Shown here one piece after another: positions 14,552-25,335 of a DNA stretch of 64,000 bases. The notes below the pieces were generated by a model. It saw only the letters and a list, made by a program, of their open reading frames with translations, ran no database searches and was not told the origin of the DNA. Position numbers and translations under genes: made by a program. The first letter of the stretch is position 1, and each line of letters begins with the position of its first letter. Location of the stretch: assembly GCA_033439795.1 (NCBI GenBank), contig JAUTDP010000005.1, positions 496,001 through 560,000 of the forward strand, written 5' to 3'. The DNA is from Sordaria brevicollis. Its lineage: Eukaryota > Ascomycota > Sordariomycetes > Sordariales > Sordariaceae.

Positions 14552-14745
14552 TGTTAGATTATATAGGGGAATTAATTAATTCTATATATCTATATATAAT
14601 TATAGAGAATAGGATTCTAGAATTCTAGTCGGGGGAGCTAGGGGTATCCCTTATTTGCTAAGACCTTCTAGGTAGCTGGCAGTGCTAACCAGCTGTATAC
14701 TAGTCTATACTATTTTGGCCCAGAATACCACCCTGGAATCTGACA
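14552..14745 (-). repeat. Copia LTR (right copy)
   Basis: Mirror image of the left copy in its damage: the inner half (to about 14,690) is RIP-mutated and the outer 50-60 bp are intact, ending in CTGACA followed by the target duplication GCTAC. For the minus-strand element this is the 5' LTR. Confidence 0.95.
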
Positions 14746-14750
14746 GCTAC

Positions 14751-17700
14751 CTTGCCGTTGCCCTTACGCTTGTCCATACAGCTGCCCTGCAGCCCCTGCA
14801 ACGGGACATGGCCCTTGTCTATACTACCCCCTGTCTCCTGTGCGGACACCCTCTCGAAGCCATGGGAGCCACGAAATGCGCCGGCGTGGGACCTGGCGTC
14901 TTCACTGCGTTCACGCCGACGGAGTGTGCTATCCGAAGAAGATTCGACCGTTGAGCCACCTTTCTAACCTGTCCTCCTTCGTCTTGGCACGGCATTAACA
15001 ACGACACGACCGTCTCCTTCGCTTCTCGCGCCTGTCGTCCATGCTCGAGCAGAACACAGACCGCAGACTGCAGAGTTTCTCAATGTCACCCTCCGCCTGC
15101 AAGACACCCTCTCCTACTTGCTCCTACCTGGTCCACAGTATCTACCTCGACATACATCGACACTCATGTCCCTTTTATCGTATAGTTACACCAGACCCCA
15201 CCGGACCCAGCCTTTTTAGCTTCCTGGGAGGTAACACATCATATCAGCCTACGGCTTATTCGGCGCACTTTTCCTCGACTCCTTACTCGCTCACGCCGCT
15301 CATGGACTCCCGTGCCTTGAACTTGTCTCTCTCCCAGGTTTTCCCCCTTACAGGCACACGTCCCCAACAAGTGGTCGGTCACTTGCACGTCAAGGCACTT
15401 GCGCACATCGGCAGTGACTACCGTAGGGAAGCGCACCTCGAAGGAGGGAAAGGCTGTGATAGAGCTGTCCTGGGTAAATTGTATGGTTAGGTCGAACTTA
15501 ATCTCATCCTCCCTTACCCATGGAACGGCTCGGACAATGTCTTCTCAACAAGTTCTGACGTTGACCAAGGCGGAGTTTTGCCTAGCGAGAGATGTAGCTC
15601 ACACTATGATTGCAGACTGGTTTAGTTCGGTACGAGCTAGGCGTGCCTCAACTTGCCATCAGGGTGACAGATAAGGGTCACACAGCTCGACTGTCCGCCT
15701 CAGTCTTGATTTTCTCCTTAACAAAACGCAAATTCGCTGGGTTCAGGCCGGCCCGCTGGGTTCCAAGCTTCAGTGTCCGCAAAGCTGGTTGTTTGGTTCG
15801 TGGAGGCCAGTAAAAAAGTCCAGACGCTGTCAAGGCGACATCGAACCCAACAGTTCTCCAGGCCATCAAGCATTCCTTTCGGGTTCAGATGGGACATCAA
15901 CTAGAAAAGATCTGTTCCCCAATGATCTTCCCATCGGAACACCCCTGCTCTGCCGCCACAGGGTACCCAGAGGTGCCATGTTACATGGATGGCCTCGATT
16001 TCCCAGCATCGCGAATGCTTCCTTTCCCCTCCCGCACCACCGTGTCTAGAGGTAGTCTCAGCTAACTGCCCTAAGCCATCGTTTCCCGACCTCACAGTGT
16101 GTTGTGGTTGCTGAAATGGGGACCTCCGTTTTATCCCACTCTCGCTACCTAATCAGATCTGCGTTTACCCCCTGACTTTATGCCTTCATGGCCGGCCCCT
16201 CTTCATCATCACTCCTACCCGCGGAGCAAGCAACATTGGCATCATAACCCTTGCTCTAGGCCGTTACCTTTTTCTTATTGGCCTGCCGGGAAAGGCGACT
16301 CTGTAACGGCCACGCCTTCTTCCGTTGAATCAACAAAGGACTCAGTCACAAAGACCAATCAGCTGTTCACCTTGAGAGCAAGATACCATGCACGGTCTGG
16401 ACTTGTATCCTCTCTGCAATCATCTCCCGGTTGCATCCTGCAAACCAAGCTATGGTGATGAGTATCCAGCTGACCGTGCTGAGTTATGTTCCGTCTACAC
16501 TGTGAGACAGTGAGATCATTTCCTTCCCAGAACGCAAGTAGAGGTGTGCTGCTGGCGTCTTCGCAAATGCTTGCCTGCAGCCTACAGTTGAACGACCTTG
16601 TCTTGCCTTCGCGAGCGTCGGATGTTTGCGCCGGTCTCATTGGTTTATGAGCCCTTTCCTACCTCGTCTCGACCAGTATCCATGCATGCCTTGTCCTCTT
16701 GCGATCTTGTTCTGGGCTTAACACGGCGCTTGCCATACCGTTTCCTCGATGTTAGGCAAAAATTTCCACTTCCCATGTGGCTGTCGTTTCTAACCACCGT
16801 TCACGTCGTTGGTGTTTCTCTGTTCCTGTATAGCCTGCTCACGGATGATACCATAGAGGCATGCTCCGGATGGTCCAAACATTTTATTGGTACAGCATTA
16901 GCCATTCAGCCGAGACCTCTGTGATCTTGGACTGACGACTAAAGCCCTGTCGTCACCGGCCGACACCCAGAGCCAGTAAATATAACGGTGTGGCTCAGCT
17001 GTGCCGTCCGTTGTCGTCCGTCCGTTGTCGTCCGTCCTCCTTTTTACATGCCAGCGATTAGTTGCGGCTTGCCTCTATTTCAAGGACTCTTTCAAACAAG
17101 CCCCCGTCGCCTTACCGAGTGACCGCAGTCAGGTACCTGGTCCCCTACTCCCTACCCAAACTCTCTCCAAGTTTGTCGTGGCTGCTCGTGCGAACCCTGT
17201 CTTCATTCGGAGCCTGCCTCGACCCTTCTCCGTGTGAATCGGGGGCTCCGCCGGTATTAATCCTACACAACTGTCCTACCAGCCAACAGGGCATCAAGGA
17301 AAGGCCTTATTACTCCCGCAGACACCTCACAAGATCTTGAGTGTTCTGGATCTGGCTTTCCTTAACGAGGATCTACAAGGACAATGAACGCTTTCCTACA
17401 AGGGTTTTGGCGCCAACCGTTTTTATAGACACTCTTACCATCGACCCGCTCTTTATCTGTCAACAGGAGATTACCACTGCCGAACCAACCATTACATCAA
17501 AAAGAAGTCCTCGGGGCGTTTAGTGGTGATTTGATGGACCAGTGGCCGTCTCAGCAACTGGTTTACTTACACCACTGCTTCGTTTGATCATTCCTTTAAC
17601 TGGTCAAAGCTGGGGTTTTGGTACGACACACCTATACCCGAGCGCCGTACACACGACGAGCACTTCTTCGCCCCGTTCCTCAGAGCTTTTCGTCTCGTTT

Positions 17701-18053
17701 AAACAAGCGATAGCCTAGCACCACGGTCTTGGATCCCACGCTTATCGGCAAACCCTCTAACTTCTTCGTCCTCGAGACATCCCCGTCTTATCACTGGTCA
17801 TCGGCAACATCGAATCTCTAGGATAGGGGTTACCAATTACGAAGCAAACAAACATCGATGTGCATTTCAGACTTCTGGTATCAGCACTTCCAGCCTGATT
17901 CCCTTGGCTTCGCTCGCTACATCAATCTCGTTCAGGGCGCCCCCAGCACTAGACATTAGCTTCCTGTGCTGTTCGTGTCACAACAAGGACCAGCAGACAT
18001 CTCGTCAACGAGCATGAGATTCATCACATACTCAGAGAGATTTTGTCATTCCA
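14751..18053 (+). promoter_or_regulatory. Long upstream and presumed leader region of the homeobox gene
   Basis: Base-balanced and unaffected by RIP. Only short ORFs occur (the longest plus ORF, 15,041-15,490, has no recognisable domain), so I read it as promoter plus a long 5' leader, which is usual for fungal developmental regulators. A 14 bp direct repeat (unit CGTCCGTTGTCGTC, twice plus a partial) sits at about 17,004-17,040. A TATA-like TAAATATA lies 20 bases before it at about 16,977. An inverted CCAAT (ATTGG) lies near 16,886. Several small upstream ORFs could affect translation. None of these sites is proven functional. Confidence 0.45.
17004..17040 (+). repeat. 14 bp direct repeat in the homeobox upstream region
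   Basis: Two full copies and part of a third of CGTCCGTTGTCGTC, directly downstream of a TAAATATA box. Possibly a core-promoter or initiator-proximal repeat; there is no direct evidence of function. Confidence 0.6.
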
Positions 18054-20404
18054 ATGCTCGCTACATCCAGGCAAGGTGCAACGGAGCAAAGTTCTTGGTC
18101 TATCAGCAAGTTCGGAACACCTTATCCTAAATCGGCAGACAGTCTACGTATGTCGAACTTTGACTCCGTGACGCAGTCGGACTGGCAGAGCCAGTATTCG
18201 TTCCTTCCGCCCGGCGACAACAATATTTTTTCGCATTCATACGATCACGTATCGGGCTCGGCAGACAATGCGAACTCTCAAGCGCAACCACGATCACTGG
18301 TTGGCCCAAGCAATCCTCTAGAGACTGAACCGCCCAAGCGGGTAACTTCGCCATTAGGACATAGGGCCGACCCTCTTGGTTTACGGCAGCCAAAGCAGTC
18401 GTCTCCAACTGTTGAGCAAGCGGACAGCCACAGCGAACAATATACGCAAAAGGCTGCGGAGGCGGTACACGAAGAACAGCACACGTCCACGGAAGCAACT
18501 AATATCCCGCTCGGCTCCCACCCACTAAGCTCTGTTTCGTCAACCGCGCATGGAACGACGTCATCCACAACACAGTCTATGAATGAAGCTCAATCGACAA
18601 TCAAAGAGGAAGATGACGATGTTTTGGATGATGAAGACGTGATAGACGGCGACGTGGAAGGAGAGACGCAGGCGCAGGCACAGCCACAAACAGCAGCGGA
18701 GAGAACAGCACAACGCCGAAAGATGAAGCGGTTCAGGTAACTCAGACGGCAACTTGCGATTCACGGAACCAGATATACTGACTGACTTAATTAGACTTAC
18801 CCACCAACAGACACGATTTTTGATGAGCGAGTTCGCGAAACAACCCCATCCTGACGCGGCGCACAGAGAACGACTTTCTCGAGAAATTCCAGGCTTAAGT
18901 CCGCGTCAGGTACAGGTCTGGTTCCAGAATCGGTAGGTTTTGTCGACGAGAACCAACTGCTTGACTCATGGACTAACAGAACGCCAGACGAGCAAAGATC
19001 AAGCGCTTGACAGCGGACGAAAGGGACCGAGTTATGAAAATGAGGGCAGTCCCAGATGACTTTGACAATGTCCAGGCGCTCCATGCCCCTTATGGAGCGG
19101 TTCACGGACTTGGCACACCCTTAACCTCACCTGTTGATTTTGCCGCCTCGTCCTATGCAGACCATATGATGAGACCACTTATGGTGGATGTACGGCGATC
19201 TGATACCGATGACCATCTTTCGCCGACCGGTTTGACCCCAGCATTTGGAGGTATAGGCTTCAATCCACCGAACTCACTCAACAATCCGGACATCCTTTCA
19301 CCAATGTCACCTCCTTCCACCGATAGATACGGATACAATACCCATCTTTCGGGGCCTTTGAGTGCCGGAGCACGGACTTCAAACCCTTTTGGGCGGCAGC
19401 CTGGCCTCGACACGAGCATGCATATGCATAATCACCACTCACGACATCAAATACGCCCACTACAGCCTCTTCAACTCCGAGAGACTATGAATAGGTCTCG
19501 CGCCGATACATTGCAATCTCCTCTCCGGACCAGTATGTCATGGAAGGGTGACTCGCTCGACTACACAACTTACCATGGTAGCAACACTTCACCTCCGATG
19601 GGCAGCAGGCCACAAACCCTGTACCATCAGGATCACATGAGCAATACGTCCACAGCGGGCTTGGGGAGCTATGACTCAACTCACTATGGTGGTAAGCTGT
19701 TGTTCGATTAACTCTTGCTCTTCTCATATCTAATAGCTGATCAGCTCCCTTTAGGATCGACCGTCCAGTCTCCTACTCACTTGAGTTACCCCAACTATCA
19801 GTCATCTAGTCTTCAAAGCAGCTCCCAGAGGAACTCGCGCTTAAGATCTTCCTCGGCCTCTCTACCTCTTGGTCTCGATCTACGAACACAATTTCGCTCG
19901 GCTGTCGGAGCCACCAGCCTACAATCCACCGCACATCCACCTACCTCTACTCGTACACCGTCTACTTCTCAGTTGGGTGGCGTTTCTTCGAGCTATCCTG
20001 CGTCGAGCTTCCCTCCTGCGCCTCTTTCGGCACCTATCGACTACTCCCTATCTCATGCATCACCTTACAGGCCACCACCTCCGACACGGGCGACGGACTA
20101 TTCCATCCCCCAGATGAGCGCTCCGATCGCCCCTCAAACCGATTTTTCGCAAGCATTTCAGGCCAGTATGTCTAGTGGTGGAAGTTCGCGGAGCACGCAG
20201 CCGTTGAGGGATAACTTTGGTGGGAGTGCCTTGGGATTAGGTCACCACGGTGGACACAGCAGTCCAACAAGCCACCGCACCACCACCACCGACGACTATT
20301 CTGCACATGACCCGCTGGGCATAAAGCGCAAACGGAGCTATTCGGGAACGGCGCCTGCGGTTTCAAGTGCGCATGGATCTGGGGCATATGGGGCGGCGGC
20401 TTGA
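18054..20404 (+). CDS. HTF1: Homeobox transcription factor, HTF1/HOX2 type (conidiation regulator family)
   Basis: Nuclear DNA-binding regulator. Model: exons 18,054-18,736, 18,795-18,932, 18,988-19,691 and 19,737-20,404, giving about 730 residues. The introns are 58, 55 and 45 bp with GT..AG and CTGAC/CTAAC/TTAAC branch signals. A second in-frame acceptor (19,754) would shorten the protein by 6 residues. The homeodomain spans about residues 222-282 and contains WFQNRRAKIKR; Trp270, Phe271 and Asn273 are the recognition-helix residues, and intron 2 splits the codon right after that Asn. An acidic stretch and a QAQAQPQ run precede it. After it comes a segment (RAVPDDFDNVQALH, GAVHGLGTP, HMMRPLMVDVRR) that I recall as typical of HTF1/HOX2 proteins, followed by a Ser/Pro/Thr-rich tail. 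Upstream stop at 18,015; Met33 (18,150) is an alternative start. Related proteins are needed for conidium formation in Magnaporthe and Fusarium. Confidence 0.88.
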
Positions 20405-21590
20405 AGCGTTCACACGACACGAAGACAACGTATATTCTCTATTCCGACGACGAACTGAATTTCTCGGGAGCTCACTCATGCTCTATGAGCCTGCTTAGAT
20501 TTGCTAGGAGCAGGGTGGCTATGGCCCATTTTCTTTTTGAGTGGTACGAGGGTTATGCTGACGATCATTCCATTTTTCTGTGTTCGTGGCGTATCATTTG
20601 TTCCCGGAGACGGAAAAGACACTTCGAATTGCTTCATACATGTCTCGCTGGCATTGTTATCTATATACCGGGGCGGCTTTCTGGATGCGTTTACGACTCA
20701 ATTCCGTTGTTCAATTCTGTTCAGCTTTTATGGCTGTTTGGGGTTTTTTTTTTTTTTTTTTTTTCTTTTTTTTTAAATGGTCTTCCAAGGACTTTCACAG
20801 CGTGGCAAACTTGACACGACCGCAGTGCATTTCTGGGGAGGTTGTTCTTCTAACGAAGCGCTTTTTTAGGGTGATTCCTATGGAGAAGTGTGGTTATAGC
20901 AGCATTCCGGGTGGGTGAGCGTTGTGGTAGCAGTGGCAGCAAACAGAGTGTCCAAGGCTTGACTCTTTTGTGTACAGTTTCTTGTGCCATACGGATAGTG
21001 TAATGGTTCTTAAACCTGCAATGCACTCCCATTGGTTCCTACGCGAAGTGACATTTCATAGCCTGATTTATGCTGTGGCATTCCCGCGGTTCCCTTACAG
21101 TTAACAAGAAAGTTTGTACTTGCCCGTGGCCGAAACAAAACGATGTGATGGGGATACAGGCATCTCGGGCTCGCTCAGCTTTACGGCGAGTATTTTCGGC
21201 TCCTTTATTCCACTTCGGCACCCCGCACCAGTCGAAACACGAACGAACAGGCATACTTGCAACGCTCGTCGAATCAGCACCCTAGATATCACGAGGATCT
21301 GTTCGTCTTCACTCAGTTTTTTAGTCATGATGGACAGACACTCTGCGATTTTCACGCCATTCTCCTTTTGGTGACAAAGGGCAACGTAACGTCCAGAAAA
21401 ACTTGACGAAAATTTTCGAACCAAATCGTCAGAAACCCTGATTCGGCTTCTTTAATGTACGAATTATCGCTCGCCGATAGAGCCTCTGTCTTGTTTCGTT
21501 TTGTTCGTCCCCTCCTCCTATGAGACAGGGTCGGGAAATTCCTCTCCCACGGGACGAAGAATAACGACGACTCAGAGGAAGAACGAAACT
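20405..21590. other. 3' flank of the homeobox gene, including a long T tract
   Basis: No supported gene. The homeobox 3' UTR and terminator should lie here. A T tract (20,744-20,774; 21 T, one C, 9 T) sits about 340 bases after the stop. Only short ORFs without recognisable domains occur on either strand. Confidence 0.5.
20744..20774 (+). repeat. Homopolymeric T tract
   Basis: Twenty-one T, one C, then nine T. It could be a nucleosome-excluding tract at the gene's 3' end, or the trace of an A-tailed insertion on the minus strand; no flanking duplication was found. Confidence 0.8.
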
Positions 21591-22319
21591 TCATACCACC
21601 AGAAACGAGGCCAAACTCAGATTAGCGTTATCTGCACGATATCTATTCAGCCAGAACCAGCAGCAGGAACAAAAGTGCGCAGTATAGCCGCAGAAAACAA
21701 GTAAGGGAAACAAACGGCATGGGCATTGCATGAACGGGAACTCCATGGTTACCTGGGCAGTCCAGTGCATCCATATCATGTAAGGGCTATGCATGCCAGG
21801 TACGGACGGCTTTGTGAGGGGTGATGGTACTCTGCGTTTTTTTGGTATTGTAGTCGGATGCTTCCTTCCGCTCATACCATCATCAGCTTTCGAGGATGAC
21901 AGTTCGTGTTCACAACGGGCCATCGGGCCAACGGCGGTGCTTGGATACCGAATGAGATATTGAGTGGTGGAAGGGAAAGGGGGCGATAGACTAGACACAT
22001 TGTGGGCAGATGGCAAACCGTTCATTTGATGAAAATGGCATCCGCTCAATAGCCATAGTCTCGCTAAGACATGACTTTTAGGAAGGTCATCACCATGGGG
22101 AAAATCCAAGATAAAGACAAGAGAAGCTGGGATTGAAGTCAGATTGCACTTGTTTTGGAGTTGAATGTCCGACTGTCTGATACATTGCGGAACTGCAATC
22201 CAACACCATGGCATTGCCGATGTTCTGGTTGGCCAGCCTCGCAACGGCTTCATCTCGGAGGAAGGTAACTGCCAAGACCGAAAGAAAGCAGAGCAAGCGC
22301 CTTTCAGCAACGCTGTCAT
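21591..22319 (-). CDS. Orphan ORF, 242 codons from ATG, doubtful
   Basis: Open on the minus strand for 281 codons (to 22,436), but the upstream part begins at GTG; the first ATG is at 22,319. This length would be uncommon by chance in base-balanced DNA. Against it: the translation is rich in His, Cys, Met and Trp, shows no domain, signal peptide or repeat I recognise, and no obvious introns. It could be a lineage-specific gene, the antisense of a transcript, or an accident. Confidence 0.22.
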   Translation of the reverse strand: MTALLKGACSAFFRSWQLPSSEMKPLRGWPTRTSAMPWCWIAVPQCIRQSDIQLQNKCNLTSIPASLVFILDFPHGDDLPKSHVLARLWLLSGCHFHQMNGLPSAHNVSSLSPPFPSTTQYLIRYPSTAVGPMARCEHELSSSKADDGMSGRKHPTTIPKKRRVPSPLTKPSVPGMHSPYMIWMHWTAQVTMEFPFMQCPCRLFPLLVFCGYTAHFCSCCWFWLNRYRADNANLSLASFLVV

Positions 22320-22436
22320 TTCATTTCTTCCGGTGAGGTGAAACCTGAAGTAGGAAAGAGCTTTTACTACCAACAATGAACGGCAACGAAAAGCGAGCAC
22401 TACTTCTGCCTCCGTTACTGAATGGTAAAAGGACAC

Positions 22437-24069
22437 TGGAAACTTCCGTGATATGTGTACATACTGTGCAGATGATACACACCAAATCTTCTCGGCTCAA
22501 ACAAGCATTAAACTAGCAAGGGCGGGAGTTGGGCTGGGGAAATAAGCGTTGGATCTGACGTGCCTGAGAGCTCGCTAGAGGTCAGGGGTCTGGAGGGGTG
22601 TGGTGTGGAAAACTGGGGGGTGCGTGAATGAATGGCAGGGCCGAAGAGGTTATGGTGATCAGGAGTTGGTTACATAGCTGTTTGTGTGCCATGGGCTCTT
22701 GCTTCATCCCTTGCAAGGAACGCAAATCTGAATTCAGGCTTGACACAGTCGCAATGCGGCGAGGCAGCGAAGGGAACAGGAAAACGGACATCCTGCAAAC
22801 TTGGAAAGCTTCTGTCCATTTCGGAGAGCAGCAGGACAATATGCCTGGCCGAACTGCATCTTCTTCTGCTGTTTGTCCGTGCTTCGTTGTGACTGGATCT
22901 CTTGCACCTTGGTTCCCCGAGTATTCTTCTGGGTAGATGCTGGTAGAGAAGTCGGAATTCATGCTCAAATCTGGTCCCAAATGCTTGAATTGCCGATCTC
23001 AAACTTGAGTGTTCCCGTATCGTCATTGCGTCCTACAAGCCAGGCATGTAGGCGACGATTGCACACCATTTGAAGGGTTGCGGAGGGGGGGGGGGGGGGG
23101 GGGAGGGGACGTCGATCGGAAAATATAGCATGAAGAAACGTGCTGCGATACGTTTATCGTCATTCGTGCAAGCACAGCGGAACGGGAAATTGGAGCCGTT
23201 TCCCATCGGTGATAGGTTACTCTACAAAAGAAGGTTTGCGGAGTATAGCACTGCAGCACCGACTTGACTTGTAACCACAGAGTGCTGGCTCAATCCGCTG
23301 GCACGGAACAGACAAGGTTGTAGGCCCCATGGATCAATATAGCTGTGTCGTCTCTTGTCAAAGCTGTTAGCCCTTGACTGACTCTAATGGGCTGCAATTT
23401 GTGTCGTTGTAGTGAGAATCTGGGGAAAGTTGCAGATCTCCTGGTCTTTCCAATTCCTTGACGGGTTAGCCGATACCGCAGATGCGACCTGGGCGGTTGG
23501 AGCCGGCGTCAGGTTAATGAAGCAGTTGGCCACCGCAACCGGTTTGGTCTATACTCTGTCGCTCCTCCAAAAAAGCGAGGGGATGCTTCAGCTCTGCTTG
23601 TGACTGTCGAGAGGGCCTTTGTTAACCAAGAGCCAGTTTCTTCACGATTGTGAGTTGTCGAGATACACAGAGACGGCTATCCTCATAAGCGTACTGGCTC
23701 GCTGAGAAAGTTAGGCGTCTCTGCAAGCCCGTTGGCTTGATGTGTGTAACCAGAACATGGCGCGTCCATGGATGTGGTGTCCTGTAGGTGACAAGCTGCA
23801 GAAAACATGGCATGGGCATGGCATTTTGTGTAGCGTATCTCGCATCTCGCTGTGGGCATCGCCAGCATCAGTGGATATGCCGTGCCACCGTTCGGAATAA
23901 GGGATGGCGGAACGAGAAAGACGGGCCCGATGGGGAAAAGGTCACGCGCCGATAACCGGCAAGGAGAGCTCGATGGGTACCAAAAGGCGCTCTTCTCGAC
24001 AACGGTGTCGTAACGGAGAGGAGGTTGCCACAGGGCTCAGCCGTTTCACTCATCCCAACACGACGATGT
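22437..24069. other. Intergenic, no supported gene; contains a 19 bp G run
   Basis: Only short overlapping ORFs on both strands, none with a recognisable feature. A run of 19 G (23,085-23,103) followed by AGGGG interrupts it. Confidence 0.5.
23085..23103 (+). repeat. Poly-G run
   Basis: Nineteen consecutive G followed by A and four more G. Able to form a G-quadruplex and prone to length error in sequencing, so its exact length should not be trusted. Confidence 0.85.
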
Positions 24070-24810
24070 TCAGCCATGTTTCCGTTGAGCTACTGCTTTG
24101 AGAAGAAGGACAACACGGCGAGTAGTACTGTGTACGACCGACAGAAAGGATTTGCCGCATGGTATCAGGTCACACAACATGGGAGGGCCAGCTTGAGCAA
24201 GGTATTCGAGAGCAGTCCGGGCCCAGGAGCGGAATGAAGAGCGTACCAAACCGAAGCTTGAGACGGCACATGAGCGTAGTGGGTAGCCGTAGCGCATACT
24301 TCCGCTGCCACTCTTAAGGGCAGCGGTGCCATTATCGTTCAGGGGTAGAGGTTGATGAGGCTTCCGAGGTGGCGGGCCACACGTGCAACAACAGAAGAGC
24401 CTGGATTCTGCTGTAGGTCTCGTACTGTAGGACGGGCGGGTCACTCCAAGGCTATCGCCTATCGGTACCCAAACAGACGCCGTTACTGAGGGAGAAGAGA
24501 AGCTGAAGACGGGCTGGCTCGACGGCAACAGTTGCCGACAAGTCCGAGGGGTTGTTGGGTTCGTGGTAATAGAACACGGCCGATGGGTGATGTCGTCGGG
24601 CCCTAGGGCGGGCATCATGTCCGAAGTCCATGAGCATAATCCCACCCTGCGGCAGTGGTAGGCATGGTCGCCAGTAAGTAGGTATGCTGACGCGACAAGG
24701 TCGTGTGCGCAGCGGCCATGCCGGCGTGCTGTGCTGATCCGATCGATTGAAACAGCCGGGGCAGCGTGGATATGTGAGCTCCCGGGGTGGCTGGAGACGA
24801 GTAGAGGCAT
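24070..24810 (-). CDS. Orphan ORF, 246 codons, doubtful
   Basis: Begins with a true ATG at 24,808-24,810 and stays open for 246 codons on the minus strand. Ser, Pro, Thr, Arg and Cys are abundant; there is no recognisable domain or membrane segment. A CCCTCG-like triple-Cys patch (CCCTC) lies mid-protein. It abuts the GC-to-AT boundary 500 bases away. It may be a fast-evolving or lineage-specific gene, or chance. Confidence 0.25.
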   Translation of the reverse strand: MPLLVSSHPGSSHIHAAPAVSIDRISTARRHGRCAHDLVASAYLLTGDHAYHCRRVGLCSWTSDMMPALGPDDITHRPCSITTNPTTPRTCRQLLPSSQPVFSFSSPSVTASVWVPIGDSLGVTRPSYSTRPTAESRLFCCCTCGPPPRKPHQPLPLNDNGTAALKSGSGSMRYGYPLRSCAVSSFGLVRSSFRSWARTALEYLAQAGPPMLCDLIPCGKSFLSVVHSTTRRVVLLLKAVAQRKHG

Positions 24811-25335
24811 GTACAGGTCAGCTCAGGACGGAGGTTGTTGACGGGTTGTGTTGAGGTGAAAGAGGAGGATGGAATGAATGCTGGTTGCGGCAGAAATCCA
24901 GCCGAAACTGAATGCTGGGACCGACTGGGACCGGCTCGCTCAAAGAGGAAGGCGATAGTAAACGAGATGGACTAGTTGGTGCCAGATGCAAGATGGATCA
25001 TTAAGTGTAAGGTGATGGAAAGTGTGAGTGGAAAGCCAAGAAGAGAGACGCGGGACCGAAGTTGAGGAAGACGGGAGCCGAAGTGTGATGATGTTTGGAA
25101 GGAACTCGGTACCTCAACGGCGGGGCTCAACTGGATGCAGTGACAATCAATGAATCAATTGGAAGTTGCTTACCTAGTCTCTTCCACAGAACCTCCGTTT
25201 ACGGCGCTCAGCGGACCCATCCTACAAAATGTGGGTCTCCTCTCCTCGAACTTTAATGAGAGGAGGTCTGTTCGGGTTTTACGCATTTTGGCCATAGGCT
25301 ATCAAAATATTTGTAAACATTTTCACTTTTTATAA
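24811..25335. other. Intergenic DNA to the edge of the AT-rich block
   Basis: No ORF of note. The last 130 bases before the AT-rich block contain two short inverted repeats (GACCCA/TGGGTC and CTCCTCTC/GAGAGGAG, about 25,215-25,267). These may be the surviving, unmutated end of a transposable element whose body lies in the RIP-degraded DNA. Confidence 0.4.

Larger units (their letters stand above)
852..14745 (-). mobile_element. Ty1/Copia LTR retrotransposon, RIP-degraded, split by a nested Gypsy element
   Basis: The element is bounded by two 194 bp direct repeats (852-1,045 and 14,552-14,745) that align without gaps and begin TGTCAGATT and end AATCTGACA, allowing for C-to-T and G-to-A changes. 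The flanks carry a perfect 5 bp target duplication, GCTAC at 847-851 and 14,746-14,750. Removing the nested Gypsy (1,406-9,747 plus one 5 bp duplication) leaves about 5.5 kb, normal for Copia. Orientation is minus: a reverse-complemented polypurine tract (CCCCTTT) follows the left LTR, and Copia reverse transcriptase motifs read on the minus strand near 10.5-10.9 kb. It is dead: stops fill every frame and CA/TG are nearly absent. It inserted about 3.3 kb upstream of the homeobox start codon. Confidence 0.94.

Noticed and set aside
15041..15490. 149-codon plus-strand ORF upstream of the homeobox gene
   Set aside because: No domain, no conserved feature, and overlapping ORFs of similar quality on both strands; more likely leader or promoter DNA.
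18127..18568. Minus-strand ORFs of 96-123 codons over homeobox exon 1
   Set aside because: Shadows of the plus-strand coding exon, with Cys/Ser-rich composition typical of antisense translation.
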